NCBI RefSeq assembly: GCF_036421855.1
Contig: NZ_JAZGOK010000006.1
Direction: 5' to 3' (one strand)
Length of the DNA: 64,000 nt
DNA from: Georgenia_B sunbinii
GTDB taxonomy: Bacteria > Actinomycetota > Actinomycetes > Actinomycetales > Actinomycetaceae
The notes under the pieces were generated by a model that saw only the letters and a list, made by a program, of their open reading frames with translations, did not search any database and was not told where the DNA came from. Both the position numbers and the translations under genes were made by a program. Below are positions 17,833-26,665 of the stretch, piece by piece. Numbering within the stretch: the stretch's first letter is position 1; every line of letters starts with the position of its first letter.

Positions 17833-19314
17833 TCACACGATCGTGGGGAAGATGCCCCAGTAGCCGGCGCTGAGCAGCAGGACGAGCGACCCCAGATGGA
17901 TGGTCACCAGAGTAATGGTGCCGACGGTGCCGGTGCGACGACCGCTGCGACGCACCCGCAACCAGTGGGCCGCCGACCACACGCCGATCCCGGTCGCCGC
18001 GATGCCGACGATCTGCAGCCCGAGCCAGCCGCCCTGCACCACGAGCGGGCTCTGCTCGTAGTTGATCGCAAGGCTCGCGGCCATCAGCAGGTAGGACAGG
18101 AAGAGCACCCACAGCGCGGACGTCGCAAGTCCGAGCGCCGCCGAGGTCCGCGCCAGCGGCGAGGGCAGCGGCTCGCTCGGGCGTCGCACTACCCGGGTGG
18201 TCAGCCACGTCGCCGGGCCGAGGAGGACGAGCACGAAACCACCAACGAGCGTGAAGACGATCATGTCCCCCGACGCGTACCAGCGCGGGCTGGCGACCGG
18301 GTCGGCCCGGAACCGCTGCTCCGGCTGGGCGCCGGCGATCCGGGGCGCAGCGTCCGCGGTCTCCGGCAGGCCGAGGATCCACCGTGCTGTCGCTTCCGGG
18401 AAGCCGGGGGCGAGCCGGCCGTCTATCCGGATGCCGTGGTTGGCTCCCTCGAAGTAGCGGACGGTCAGGCTGTCGTTGCCGGCCTCGGCCATGTCGGCGG
18501 CGAGGATCGCCGGCCCCTGCACGGTCGGCATCGAGTCGTCCTGGGTCCCGTAGACCATGAGGACCGGTTGCGCCAGCTGCTGCTGGTAGACCTGCGGGTC
18601 GAAGTCGGCGTAGACGAAGCCGCCCCCGGGGATCTCGCTGCCGAGCAGCCGCGGCACCGCGCGCAGCAGCTGCTCCGGCGCGCCCATGTTGCGCAGATAG
18701 GCGTCGGTGGCGAAGGCGGCCTGCTCGCGCGGGGTGACGACCGGCGCGGAGACGAGGACGAGGAACGCGACGGCGGGCTGCTCGACAGCCGCGACCGGCG
18801 CGATGAACGCGCCCTCGCTCTCGGCGTAGATGCCCACCCGGTCCGGGTCGACGTCGGGCTGCGCGGCCAGCAGCTGCCACGACTGCAGGTAGTCCTGCGC
18901 CATCGCCACATAGTCCCGTGAGCGCGTGGTGTAGGTGTCCATCCGCTTGTCCGGGACGAGGGCGACCACGCCGGCGCTGGCCAGCGCCTCGGTGATGTTG
19001 TGGAACCCGTCGTGCGTCGCGGTGCCGGCGCCGTGCATGAAGATCACCCCGGGCCGCAGCCCCGGAGCACCCACCGGGCGGCGGATGGTCGCTCGGACGG
19101 TGGCGCCGTCGAGAGCCACCTCGACCACCTCCGCCGTCGTGGCGTAGGTGCCGACAGGCTCGGTGACGACGCCGCCGCCGATCGCGGTGTCCTCGACCTC
19201 GACCACGAGGTCCTGGTCGACAGGGTGGGGGTTCCACCCCGGCCCGGCCACCGAACCGATGAACCCGAACAGCAGGATGGCGAGGATGGACACCGCGACT
19301 CGCCAAGATCTCAC
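17833..19314 (-). CDS. Alpha/beta hydrolase with N-terminal and C-terminal membrane segments
   Basis: A 493-residue protein. One helix at about 7-24 directs the hydrolase domain outside. That domain has an oxyanion HGAG (94-97), nucleophile Ser166 in YAESEG, an acid in YGTQDD (259-260) and His293 in GANHG, the complete triad of a dienelactone hydrolase/peptidase-like enzyme. The last about 150 residues contain about four hydrophobic helices. Substrate cannot be deduced. GTG start, immediately preceded by TAGCCT and six bases, which fits a leaderless mRNA. It ends 69 bases before the phosphatase gene. Confidence 0.82.
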   Translation of the reverse strand: MRSWRVAVSILAILLFGFIGSVAGPGWNPHPVDQDLVVEVEDTAIGGGVVTEPVGTYATTAEVVEVALDGATVRATIRRPVGAPGLRPGVIFMHGAGTATHDGFHNITEALASAGVVALVPDKRMDTYTTRSRDYVAMAQDYLQSWQLLAAQPDVDPDRVGIYAESEGAFIAPVAAVEQPAVAFLVLVSAPVVTPREQAAFATDAYLRNMGAPEQLLRAVPRLLGSEIPGGGFVYADFDPQVYQQQLAQPVLMVYGTQDDSMPTVQGPAILAADMAEAGNDSLTVRYFEGANHGIRIDGRLAPGFPEATARWILGLPETADAAPRIAGAQPEQRFRADPVASPRWYASGDMIVFTLVGGFVLVLLGPATWLTTRVVRRPSEPLPSPLARTSAALGLATSALWVLFLSYLLMAASLAINYEQSPLVVQGGWLGLQIVGIAATGIGVWSAAHWLRVRRSGRRTGTVGTITLVTIHLGSLVLLLSAGYWGIFPTIV

Positions 19315-19320
19315 CGGGTC

Positions 19321-19326
19321 AGGCTA
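19321..19326 (-). promoter_or_regulatory. Leaderless -10 box for hydrolase gene
   Basis: TAGCCT on the minus strand, then exactly six bases to the GTG at 19314. With initiation about seven bases after a -10 box, the transcript would begin at or near the start codon. The same spacing recurs before the genes at 26678, 42081, 58047 and 63311. Confidence 0.55.
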
Positions 19327-19369
19327 GTCGCTGCGCCATCGCGCTCCGGCCCGCCTGGCCGAAACGCGC

Positions 19370-20290
19370 TCAGAACCCGAGCCGCTGCAGCAGCTTCGGG
19401 TCACGCTGCCAGTCCTTGGCGACTTTCACGTGGATGTCGAGGTAGACCCGGGCACCGAGCAGCGCCTCGATGCCCTTGCGGGCCTCGGTCCCCACGTGCC
19501 GCAGCCGCGACCCGCCCTTGCCGATGACGATCGCCTTCTGCGAGTCCCGCTCGACGTACAGCAGCACGTGGACGTTGAGCAGCGGCGGGCGGGTGTCGCC
19601 CTCGCGCGGCTCACGCTCGATGATCTCCTCGACGACGGCGGCCAGCGAGTGCGGCAGCTCGTCGCGCACCCCCTCGAGCGCGGCCTCCCGGACCAGTTCG
19701 GCGATCATCACCGACTCGGGCTCGTCGGTCAGCTCACCGGCCGGGTAGAGCGGCGGGGACTCCGGCATCTCGCCGAGCAGCAGGTCGGCAAGGAGGTCGA
19801 CCTGGTCGCCCTTGACGGCCGACACCGGCACCACGTGCGCCCAGTCGCCGAGGGCGGAGATCGCGAGCAGGTGCTCGGCGAGCCGCTGCTTGTCGACCTT
19901 GTCGGCCTTGGTGGCCACCGCGATGACCGGGGTGCGCAGGTCGGCGATCCGGCTGGCGATGTAGCGGTCCCCGGGGCCGACCTTCTCGTCGGCCGGCAGG
20001 CAGAAGACGACGACGTCGACCTCCGACATCGTCTCGTGGACGAGGTCGTTGAGCCGCTCCCCCAGCAGGGTGCGGGGACGGTGCAGGCCGGGGGTGTCGA
20101 CGAGGACGAGCTGGCCGTCCTCCCGGTGGACGATGCCGCGCACCGTGTGCCGGGTCGTCTGCGGCCGTCCCGAGGTGATGGCGATCTTCTGCCCGACCAG
20201 CGCGTTGGTCAGCGTCGACTTGCCGGCGTTCGGCCGGCCGACGAGCGAGGCGAAGCCCGCCCGGAAGCCTTCGGGCCAGGTGAAGGTCAT
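19370..20290 (-). CDS. era: GTPase Era
   Basis: A 306-residue GTPase with G1 GRPNAGKST (18-26), a G2 region at about 38-50 (TSGRPQTTRH), G3 DTPG (65-68), G4 TKAD and a C-terminal KH domain with the IGKGG core. Era binds 16S rRNA near its 3' end and acts in 30S maturation. It is the last gene of the phoH-ybeY-corC-era cluster, and its ATG overlaps the upstream stop by four bases. Length and motifs are normal. Confidence 0.97.
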   Translation of the reverse strand: MTFTWPEGFRAGFASLVGRPNAGKSTLTNALVGQKIAITSGRPQTTRHTVRGIVHREDGQLVLVDTPGLHRPRTLLGERLNDLVHETMSEVDVVVFCLPADEKVGPGDRYIASRIADLRTPVIAVATKADKVDKQRLAEHLLAISALGDWAHVVPVSAVKGDQVDLLADLLLGEMPESPPLYPAGELTDEPESVMIAELVREAALEGVRDELPHSLAAVVEEIIEREPREGDTRPPLLNVHVLLYVERDSQKAIVIGKGGSRLRHVGTEARKGIEALLGARVYLDIHVKVAKDWQRDPKLLQRLGF

Positions 20291-21585
20291 GCGGTCTCCT
20301 CGTCGTGTGCCGGCGGCGTGACCGCTCGGGCGATGATCGTGGCGATCTGTCGGCGGCGCCCGCGAGAGCGCTCGGCGCGCATGTGCAGGCCGTCGACCTC
20401 GATCTCGGCGCCGGGGATCGGCACCTTGCCCAGGGCCTTGGCGAGCAGCCCGCCGGCGGAGTCGACGTCGTCGTCGTCGAGCTCCAGGCCGAAGATCTCG
20501 CCGAGCTCGTCGATCGGCAGCCGGGCGGGCACCCGGACGAGACCATCGGCGAGGTACTCGACCTCGGGCTCGGCGCGGTCGTGCTCGTCGGTCAGCTCAC
20601 CGACGAGCTCCTCGATGAGATCCTCGATGGTCACCAGGCCGGCGATACCGCCGTACTCGTCGACGACGAGGGCGATATGCACGTTGTCGGTCTGCATCTG
20701 GCGCAGGAGGTCGTCGACGAGCTGCGTCTCGGGCACGAAGGCCACCTCCCGGGCAGAGGACTCCACGGTGTCCGAGCCGGCCTCCGGCTGCATGTGCAAC
20801 CGGCGCGTGACGTCCTTGAGGAACAGCACGCCGCGGACGTCGTCGACCGACTCGCCGATGACCGGGACCCGGGAGAACCCTGAGCGCACGAACAGCGCCA
20901 GCGCCTTGTTCAGCGGCTTGTCAGCGTCCATCGTCACCATGTCGGGACGTGGCACCATCACCTCACGCACCAGGGTGCTGCCGAGCTCGAAGATCGACCG
21001 GATCATCGTCCGTTCCTCGGCGTCGAGGTGGTCGGAGCGGCTCACCCGGTCGACCATGTCGCGCAGGTCCTCGGCGGCCTCCTCGCGGGCCTCGGCCTCG
21101 GTGCGCCCGTTGCGCGGCGAGAGGTAGTGCCCGACGGCGACGGCCGGTCGGGTGAGGACCAGCACCGCCCGGATCCCGGGCAGCAGCGCGTGCAGCACCC
21201 GGCCGGGGTGCTTGGCCCCGATCCGGCGCGGCCCGCTGCCGGCGATCGCGGCGAGCAGCACGACCGCCACCGCGGTCGCCACCAGCAGCACCTGCCACCA
21301 GGTGCCCAGCAGGTCGGCGACGACGAGGGTGAGGGCGACCGCCGCGGTCATCTCGGTGAGGGTGCGTGCCAGCGTGAGGCCGGGCTCGGCGACGTCGCTC
21401 TCCTCAGCGAGCCGGGCGACGGCGTCGGCGCGCGGCCGCTCCGCCTCCTGCAGCTCGGCGAGCGCAGAGTGACCGATCTTGCCCAGCGCGCTCTCCGCAG
21501 CAACGAGCACCCCGGTCGCGATCACCGCAACGACGGCGAGGACCAGCAGCCACCACTCGGGGATGTTGGGAAGAAGTCCGTCCAT
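20287..21585 (-). CDS. Hemolysin-family CNNM/CorC transporter-like protein
   Basis: A 432-residue protein: DUF21/CNNM membrane domain (about 10-150, with three to four helices), paired CBS domains (about 205-330, beginning VMVPRPDMV) and a C-terminal CorC_HlyC domain rich in acidic residues. Family members take part in Mg2+/Co2+ handling at the cytoplasmic membrane; substrate is not proved here. Between ybeY and era, as in many actinobacteria. It starts two bases before the ybeY stop codon, separated by almost no spacer, and overlaps era. Confidence 0.92.
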   Translation of the reverse strand: MDGLLPNIPEWWLLVLAVVAVIATGVLVAAESALGKIGHSALAELQEAERPRADAVARLAEESDVAEPGLTLARTLTEMTAAVALTLVVADLLGTWWQVLLVATAVAVVLLAAIAGSGPRRIGAKHPGRVLHALLPGIRAVLVLTRPAVAVGHYLSPRNGRTEAEAREEAAEDLRDMVDRVSRSDHLDAEERTMIRSIFELGSTLVREVMVPRPDMVTMDADKPLNKALALFVRSGFSRVPVIGESVDDVRGVLFLKDVTRRLHMQPEAGSDTVESSAREVAFVPETQLVDDLLRQMQTDNVHIALVVDEYGGIAGLVTIEDLIEELVGELTDEHDRAEPEVEYLADGLVRVPARLPIDELGEIFGLELDDDDVDSAGGLLAKALGKVPIPGAEIEVDGLHMRAERSRGRRRQIATIIARAVTPPAHDEETA

Positions 21586-21587
21586 GG

Positions 21588-22040
21588 TCAGCGGCCCGCG
21601 AGGAAGGTGAGCAGGAGCCGCCGCTGCAGCGCGAACATCTCCTTCTCCTCCGCCGGCTCGGCGTGGTCGTACCCGAGGAGGTGCAGGATGCCGTGCGTGG
21701 TGAGCAGCAGCAGCTCCTCAGCGGTGGAGTGGCCGGCGGCCTTCGCCTGCGCGACGGCCACCTCCGGGCACAGCACGATGTCGCCGAGCATCCCCTCGAC
21801 CGGCTCCTCGCCGGGCTGGCCGGGTCGCATCTCGTCCATCGGGAAGGAGAGGACGTCGGTGGGGCCGGGCTCGTCCATCCACCGCACGTGGAGCTCGGTC
21901 ATCGTCTCGACGGTGACGAACAGGATGGACAGCTCAGCTTGCGGGTGCACGTGCATCTCGTCGAGGACGTAGCGGGCCAGCGCCGCGAACTCCTCCTCAT
22001 CGACGGCGTGGCCGGACTCGTTGGCGACCTCGGTGCTCAT
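21588..22040 (-). CDS. ybeY: Endoribonuclease YbeY
   Basis: A 150-residue rRNA-maturation metalloenzyme with the zinc motif HGILHLLGYDH (His116, His120, His126). The open frame runs further upstream, but the ATG at 22040 overlaps the phoH stop as ATGA and gives normal YbeY length. YbeY trims the 3' end of 16S rRNA and acts in ribosome quality control. It sits between phoH and the corC-like gene. Confidence 0.96.
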   Translation of the reverse strand: MSTEVANESGHAVDEEEFAALARYVLDEMHVHPQAELSILFVTVETMTELHVRWMDEPGPTDVLSFPMDEMRPGQPGEEPVEGMLGDIVLCPEVAVAQAKAAGHSTAEELLLLTTHGILHLLGYDHAEPAEEKEMFALQRRLLLTFLAGR

Positions 22041-23104
22041 CGTCCGGCTCCTCGTCGGTGATCGGTGGCGGCGCGCTGCTGCCCCCGGCGTTGTTCGCGG
22101 TTGGCGCCGTCGACGTCCCAGCGCTCGTAGGCGTCGATAATGTCCGAGACCAGCCGGTGACGGACGACGTCGGCGGAGGTGAGCCGGCAGAAGCGCACGT
22201 CCTCGATGCCGTCGAGGATGCTCTCGACCACCTTGAGGCCCGAGAGGTTCCCGCTGGGCAGGTCCACCTGCGTGACGTCGCCGGTGACGACCACCTGCGA
22301 GCCGAAGCCCAGCCGGGTGAGGAACATCTTCATCTGCTCCGGCGTGGTGTTCTGCGCCTCGTCGAGGATGATGAATGCGTCGTTGAGGGTGCGGCCGCGC
22401 ATGTAGGCCAGCGGCGCCACCTCGATGGTCCCGGCGGCCATGAGCTTGGGGATCGACTCGGGCTCGAGCATGTCGTGCAGGGCGTCGTACAGCGGGCGAA
22501 GGTACGGGTCGATCTTGTCGTTGAGGGTGCCGGGCAGGTAGCCCAGCCGCTCCCCCGCCTCGACCGCGGGGCGGGTGAGCACGATCCGGCTCACCGCCTT
22601 GGACTGCAGCGCGTGCACCGCCTTGGCCATCGCCAGGTAGGTCTTGCCGGTGCCGGCCGGCCCGATCCCGAAGGTGATGGTGTGCTGCTCGATCGCGTCG
22701 ACGTAGTGCTTCTGGCCCAGCGTCTTGGGCCGGATCGTGCGGCCGCGGCTGGAGAGGATGTCGAAGGTGAGGATGTCCGCCGGACGCTCGGCGGTGGAGG
22801 TGGTGAGCATCCGGATCGCGCTGCCGACCGCGGACGCGGTCAGCGGCTGGCCGGCGCGGGCCACCTGGCCCAGCTCGTCCACGAGCCGCTCGGCGAGCGC
22901 CACGTCTCCCGGCGGGCCGTCGAAGGACACGACGTTGCCGCGGACGTGGAAGCTCACCGTGGGGAAGCCCGCCTCGACGGCGCGCAGAACCTCGTCGCGC
23001 TGGCCGAGCAGGGAGACCATGGGGACGTCGTCGGGCACCGTGATGCGGTGCTGGACCTGGGTCGCGTCCGGTGCGGACGCGTCGTCGCTGTGTGACATGG
23101 GCAT
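22037..23104 (-). CDS. PhoH family ATPase
   Basis: A 355-residue PhoH-type P-loop protein. An N-terminal region of about 120 residues with a KH-like RNA-binding segment (VRGNVVSFDG) precedes the ATPase domain: Walker A GPAGTGKT near 148-155 and Walker B IILDEAQN near 245. PhoH-like proteins are linked to RNA metabolism, and co-location with ybeY supports this. Two ATGs (23104 and 23098) are possible. A TAGACT -10-like box lies upstream at 23150-23155. Confidence 0.94.
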   Translation of the reverse strand: MPMSHSDDASAPDATQVQHRITVPDDVPMVSLLGQRDEVLRAVEAGFPTVSFHVRGNVVSFDGPPGDVALAERLVDELGQVARAGQPLTASAVGSAIRMLTTSTAERPADILTFDILSSRGRTIRPKTLGQKHYVDAIEQHTITFGIGPAGTGKTYLAMAKAVHALQSKAVSRIVLTRPAVEAGERLGYLPGTLNDKIDPYLRPLYDALHDMLEPESIPKLMAAGTIEVAPLAYMRGRTLNDAFIILDEAQNTTPEQMKMFLTRLGFGSQVVVTGDVTQVDLPSGNLSGLKVVESILDGIEDVRFCRLTSADVVRHRLVSDIIDAYERWDVDGANREQRRGQQRAATDHRRGAGR

Positions 23105-23292
23105 GGGCGCGGGGGCCCGGACTCCTCTGGGACCGGTGATGGTGCATCAAGTCTAGCCGCGCGGCCGCCTCCGCCACTGCCGAGGCGGTGCCGGCGCCGG
23201 CGGGGGGCTAGCGTGCGCCGGCGCGGGCCGCGGCGCGTGGCGCCGGCGCGGGCCGACAGGCGCGGGCGCGGGCGCCAGTGCGGGCCGACAAT

Positions 23293-23332
23293 GGGTGCCT
23301 TCCGTCAGTGCGGGGCTGACGAAAGCTCCCCG
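23293..23332 (+). repeat. 40-bp imperfect palindromic repeat, copy B
   Basis: Begins GGGTGCCTTCCGTCAG and ends CTGACGAAAGCTCCCCG. The two ends pair as an imperfect 17-bp stem around about six bases. It matches copy C, 43 bases downstream, at most positions, and copy A at 12989-13028. Confidence 0.75.
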
Positions 23333-23374
23333 GCGTCGAGAGGCGGCACTGGGCATCGGGCACGGCGCGACAAC

Positions 23375-23414
23375 GGGTGACTTCCGTCAGCGCAGGGCTG
23401 ACGAAAGTTCCCCG
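23375..23414 (+). repeat. 40-bp imperfect palindromic repeat, copy C
   Basis: Begins GGGTGACTTCCGTCAGC and ends GCTGACGAAAGTTCCCCG. Its arms match at about 14 of 17 positions as inverted repeats. It is in the same orientation as copy B and opposite to copy A, which shares its first 16 bases exactly on the other strand. Confidence 0.75.
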
Positions 23415-23438
23415 ATGTGCGGGCACAGCGGGTGCGCA

Positions 23439-23466
23439 CATCGGGCATCGGGCATCGGGCATCGGG
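23439..23466 (+). repeat. 7-bp tandem repeat (CATCGGG x4)
   Basis: Four perfect head-to-tail copies of CATCGGG, followed by CAC. A single unit in similar context (GGGCATCGGGCAC) also occurs near 23350. Not in a gene; possibly a slippage-generated microsatellite. Confidence 0.85.
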
Positions 23467-23492
23467 CACAGCGGCGTGGGCCAGCGCGCGGG

Positions 23493-24263
23493 TCAGCCCC
23501 AGCGGCCGAGGCGCTGGGCGAGCGAGGCAATGGCGACCGGTCCGGCGGTCGAGGTGCGCAGCACGTGGGGGCCGAGGAGCACGACGGCGGCGCCCACCTC
23601 CTCGAGCGCGGCCACCTCCTCCGGGGCGAGCCCACCCTCCGGGCCGACGACGACAAGCACCTGCGCGGCGTCGCCGCTGCCCGCCGGGAGCGTCGCGGCC
23701 GCGAGGGGCACGGTGGCCTCTTCGTGGAGGACGACGACGGCGCCACCGGCGGCCACCACCGATCGTGCCCGGTCGACCAGGTCCGCGCCGATGACGAGCG
23801 GCTCCACCTCGGGCAGCCACGCGCGGCGCGACTGCTTGGCGGCCGACCGTGCCACCGCCTGCCACCGGGCGCGACCCTTGGCAGCCTTGGCGCCCTGCCA
23901 CACCGACACGCACCGCCGGCTCTGCCACGGGATGACGGCGTCGGCGCCGAGCTCGGTGGCCATCTCCACCGCCTGCTCGTCGCGACCGCCCTTGGCCAGC
24001 GCCTGGACGAGTACCAGCCGCACGGTGGGGGCCGGCTCGTCGTGGACATCGTCGACGGTCACCCGCAGCTCGCCGGCCGCCGCGGCCGCCACCTGGCCGC
24101 GGACCCGGCGGCCCGCGCCGTCGGCGAGGTCGACGGTCTCGCCGGGACGGATCCGCCGGACGTTGACGGCGTGGCGGCCCTCGTCCCCGCCGAGCACCAC
24201 GTCGGTGCCGGTGCGGGCGTCGCGCAGCTCAGCGGGCTCGGCGAGGAACACCGGTGCGCTCAC
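23493..24263 (-). CDS. rsmE: 16S rRNA (uracil-1498-N3)-methyltransferase RsmE
   Basis: A 256-residue SPOUT-class methyltransferase. An N-terminal PUA-like barrel (about 1-75) is followed by the trefoil-knot domain with VVVGPEGGL..EE and the LGPHVLRTSTAGP segment that binds S-adenosylmethionine. It methylates U1498 of 16S rRNA. Located next to dnaJ on the same strand, as in mycobacteria. Start is ATG at 24263. Confidence 0.95.
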   Translation of the reverse strand: MSAPVFLAEPAELRDARTGTDVVLGGDEGRHAVNVRRIRPGETVDLADGAGRRVRGQVAAAAAGELRVTVDDVHDEPAPTVRLVLVQALAKGGRDEQAVEMATELGADAVIPWQSRRCVSVWQGAKAAKGRARWQAVARSAAKQSRRAWLPEVEPLVIGADLVDRARSVVAAGGAVVVLHEEATVPLAAATLPAGSGDAAQVLVVVGPEGGLAPEEVAALEEVGAAVVLLGPHVLRTSTAGPVAIASLAQRLGRWG

Positions 24264-24329
24264 CGGGTGCCACCGCCTCGCGCGCTCACCCTCACCGCGT
24301 GCGGCCCGGGGTGCGGGGCTGTCACCTGC

Positions 24330-25460
24330 TCAGCGTCCCGCGAACTTGTCGCGCAGCCGGGAGAACATGCCGGGGTGCGTCGCGGTGAGGCGCGGCTCGA
24401 GACGCTCCTCGCCGCGCAGCCCGGCCAGCTCGGTGAGCAGCTCGCGCTGGCGGTCGTCCATCGCGGTGGGGACCTGGACGTCGACGTGGACGTTGAGGTC
24501 GCCGCGCCCGGAGCCGTTGAGGTGCCCGACCCCGAGGCCGCGCAGCGTGAGGATCTCCTCCGGCTGGGTGCCGGGCTGGATGTCGACCTCGCGGTCGCCG
24601 TCGAAGGTCTCGAGGTGCAGCACGGTGCCGAGCGCGGCCGCGGTCATCGGCACCTCGACCCTCGCGTGCAGGTCGTCGCCGCGGCGGGCGAACACCTCGT
24701 GCTGGCGCACCCGGATCTCGACGTAGAGGTCGCCGGCCGGTCCGCCGCCCGGGCCGACCTCGCCGCTGCCGGTGAGCTTGATCCGGTTGCCGGTCTCCAC
24801 GCCCGCGGGGACCGCGATCGGCAGCGAGCGCCCGCTGCGGACCCGGCCCTGGCCCGAGCACTCGGGGCAGGGGTCGGGGATCGTGGTGCCGTGCCCGGCG
24901 CAGTTCGTGCACGGCGAGGTGGTCATGACGTTGCCGAGGAAGGACCGCGCGACGCGCTGCACCGAGCCGCGGCCGGAGCACACGACGCAGGTCTCCACCG
25001 AGGTGCCCGGGCGGGTACAGCTGCCCTGGCAGGTGCCGCACAGCACCGCGGTCTCCACCTGGACCTCGCGGTCGACGCCGAACACGGCGTCACGCAGCTC
25101 GATGTCCAGCCGGACGAGGGCGTCCTGCCCGCGGCGGCCGCGGGGCACCGGCCCACGGCTCGCGCCGCCGGCAGCCGCGCCGAAGAAGGTCTCGAAGATG
25201 TCGGAGAACCCGAAGCCGGCGCCTGCCCCGCCACCGCCACCACCCCCGCCGAGGGCGGACTCGCCGCCGACGTCGTAGAGCTGGCGCTTCTCCGGGGTGG
25301 AGAGCACGTCGTAGGCGCGAGAGAGGTCCTTGAACGCCTCCTCGCCCTCCGGGCCGGCGACGTCCGGGTGGAGCTGGCGGGCCCGCTTGCGGTAGGCGAG
25401 CTTGATCTCCTGCTGGCTCGCGGTCCGGGAGACTCCGAGAATCTCGTAGTAGTCGTTCAC
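24330..25460 (-). CDS. dnaJ: Chaperone DnaJ (DnaJ2 type, HrcA-linked)
   Basis: A 376-residue type I DnaJ. J domain with HPD at 31-33, a Gly/Phe-rich linker (about 71-90), a zinc domain with four cysteine motifs, and C-terminal substrate-binding domains. The first zinc motif is CGTCQGSC rather than the usual CxxCxGxG; the other three (CVVCSGRG, CTNCAGHG, CPECSGQG) are regular. It stimulates DnaK and delivers unfolded proteins. It follows hrcA by 61 bases and is presumably under the CIRCE element upstream of hrcA. A second, dnaK-linked dnaJ is expected elsewhere in the genome. Confidence 0.95.
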   Translation of the reverse strand: MNDYYEILGVSRTASQQEIKLAYRKRARQLHPDVAGPEGEEAFKDLSRAYDVLSTPEKRQLYDVGGESALGGGGGGGGAGAGFGFSDIFETFFGAAAGGASRGPVPRGRRGQDALVRLDIELRDAVFGVDREVQVETAVLCGTCQGSCTRPGTSVETCVVCSGRGSVQRVARSFLGNVMTTSPCTNCAGHGTTIPDPCPECSGQGRVRSGRSLPIAVPAGVETGNRIKLTGSGEVGPGGGPAGDLYVEIRVRQHEVFARRGDDLHARVEVPMTAAALGTVLHLETFDGDREVDIQPGTQPEEILTLRGLGVGHLNGSGRGDLNVHVDVQVPTAMDDRQRELLTELAGLRGEERLEPRLTATHPGMFSRLRDKFAGR

Positions 25461-25521
25461 AGGTCACTCTCTGTCGGGTTCGGGCTCGCTGCGCGGGCAG
25501 CGGTGGTGGTCAGCGCTGGCG

Positions 25522-26544
25522 CTAGCTGGTGAGGATTCTCGAGAGGTAGCGGGCAACGGCGCGCACCGACGCCATCGCGGCGGGGTAGTCCATCCGGGTG
25601 GGGCCGAGGATCCCGAGGTGGGCGACGGCGTCGGAACCGGACGTCCCACCATAGGACGTCGCGACGATCGATGCCTCGGACAGCGACTCGTGCCGGTTCT
25701 CCTCACCGATCCGGACGGCGACGGCGTCCTCCCCGGCCATCTCGCTCAGCAGCTTGAGCAGCACGACCTGCTCCTCCAGCGCCTCCAGCACGGGGCCGAT
25801 GGTGCGGGAGAAGTCGACGTCGGAGCGGGCGAGGTTGGCGGTGCCTGCCATGACGATGCGTTCCTCGGCGTCCATCCGCAGCGTGTCGGTCAGCTCTTCC
25901 ACGACGGCGACGACGAGCGGCCGGTGCTCGGGCGCGAACAGCTCGACGATGCCGGCCATGCCGGAGCCGATCTCGGTGAGCCGGCGTCCGATGCCGCCGG
26001 CGTTGATCCGGGCCCGCAGCTCGGCGACGACCACCGCGTCCAGCGGCTGCTCGACCTCGATCGAGCGCTGCTCGACCCGGCCGGCGTCGGTGATGATGAC
26101 CGCCAGCAGCCGGCGCTCGGACAGCGGGACCAGCTCGAGGTGGCGCAGCGCCGAGCGGCGCAGCGACGGGTACTGGACCACCGCGACCTGGTGGGTCAGC
26201 TGCGACAGCAGCCGGACGGTGCGTTCGACGACGTCGTCGAGGTCGATGGCGTCGTCGAGCAGGTGTTGGATGGCACGCCGCTCCGGGGCGGACAACGGCT
26301 TGACCGTGGCGATCTGGTCGACGAACAGGCGGTAGCCCTTGTCGGTGGGCACCCGGCCGGCCGAGGTGTGCGGCTGCGCGATGAACCCGCTGTCCTCCAG
26401 CGCGGCCATGTCGTTGCGGATGGTCGCCGGGGAGACACCGAGCGCGTGGCGCTCGACGAGCATCCGGGAACCGACCGGTTCCCGGGTGTGGACGTAGTCC
26501 TCGACGATGGCGCGAAGCACCTCGAGACGACGCTCCTCGCTCAT
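25522..26544 (-). CDS. hrcA: Heat-inducible transcription repressor HrcA
   Basis: A 340-residue repressor with an N-terminal winged helix (about 1-75, VSPATIRNDMAALEDSGF core) and a GAF-like dimer domain containing the DIDLDDVVE and GNANLARSDVDF-like segments. HrcA binds CIRCE and needs GroEL for activity. A CIRCE element lies 12 bases upstream of the start, so the gene is self-regulated together with dnaJ. RBS AAAGGGGGGACCC precedes the ATG. Confidence 0.97.
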   Translation of the reverse strand: MSEERRLEVLRAIVEDYVHTREPVGSRMLVERHALGVSPATIRNDMAALEDSGFIAQPHTSAGRVPTDKGYRLFVDQIATVKPLSAPERRAIQHLLDDAIDLDDVVERTVRLLSQLTHQVAVVQYPSLRRSALRHLELVPLSERRLLAVIITDAGRVEQRSIEVEQPLDAVVVAELRARINAGGIGRRLTEIGSGMAGIVELFAPEHRPLVVAVVEELTDTLRMDAEERIVMAGTANLARSDVDFSRTIGPVLEALEEQVVLLKLLSEMAGEDAVAVRIGEENRHESLSEASIVATSYGGTSGSDAVAHLGILGPTRMDYPAAMASVRAVARYLSRILTS

Positions 26545-26556
26545 GGGTCCCCCCTT

Positions 26557-26583
26557 TCAGCACTCGACGGGTTCGAGTGCTAA
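26557..26583 (-). promoter_or_regulatory. CIRCE element (HrcA operator)
   Basis: On the minus strand: TTAGCACTC, nine bases, GAGTGCTGA. The canonical CIRCE is TTAGCACTC-N9-GAGTGCTAA, so only one arm base differs. It lies directly before hrcA and should repress hrcA-dnaJ until heat shock. Confidence 0.95.
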
Positions 26584-26665
26584 CCCTACGCGTCGTGGCG
26601 AGGCGATGTCGCGTGACCTCTCCCACGCCGTGTCGCCGGTCCACGGTGCGCGCCGTACCGCTGGT

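Larger units (their letters stand above)
23105..23492. other. Intergenic region rich in short repeats
   Basis: 388 bases between rsmE and phoH, without a believable gene (the frames crossing it are repeat-driven, with FVSPALTE-like peptides). It contains the probable phoH promoter box (TAGACT, minus strand, 23150-23155), GC-rich GGCGCGGGC repetitions at about 23205-23290, two copies of a 40-bp imperfect palindrome, and four tandem copies of CATCGGG. Confidence 0.7.

Noticed and set aside
23208..23462. Small gene on the minus strand in the rsmE-phoH gap
   Set aside because: The frame is made of translated repeats (FVSPALTE twice) and has no RBS or protein-like composition.
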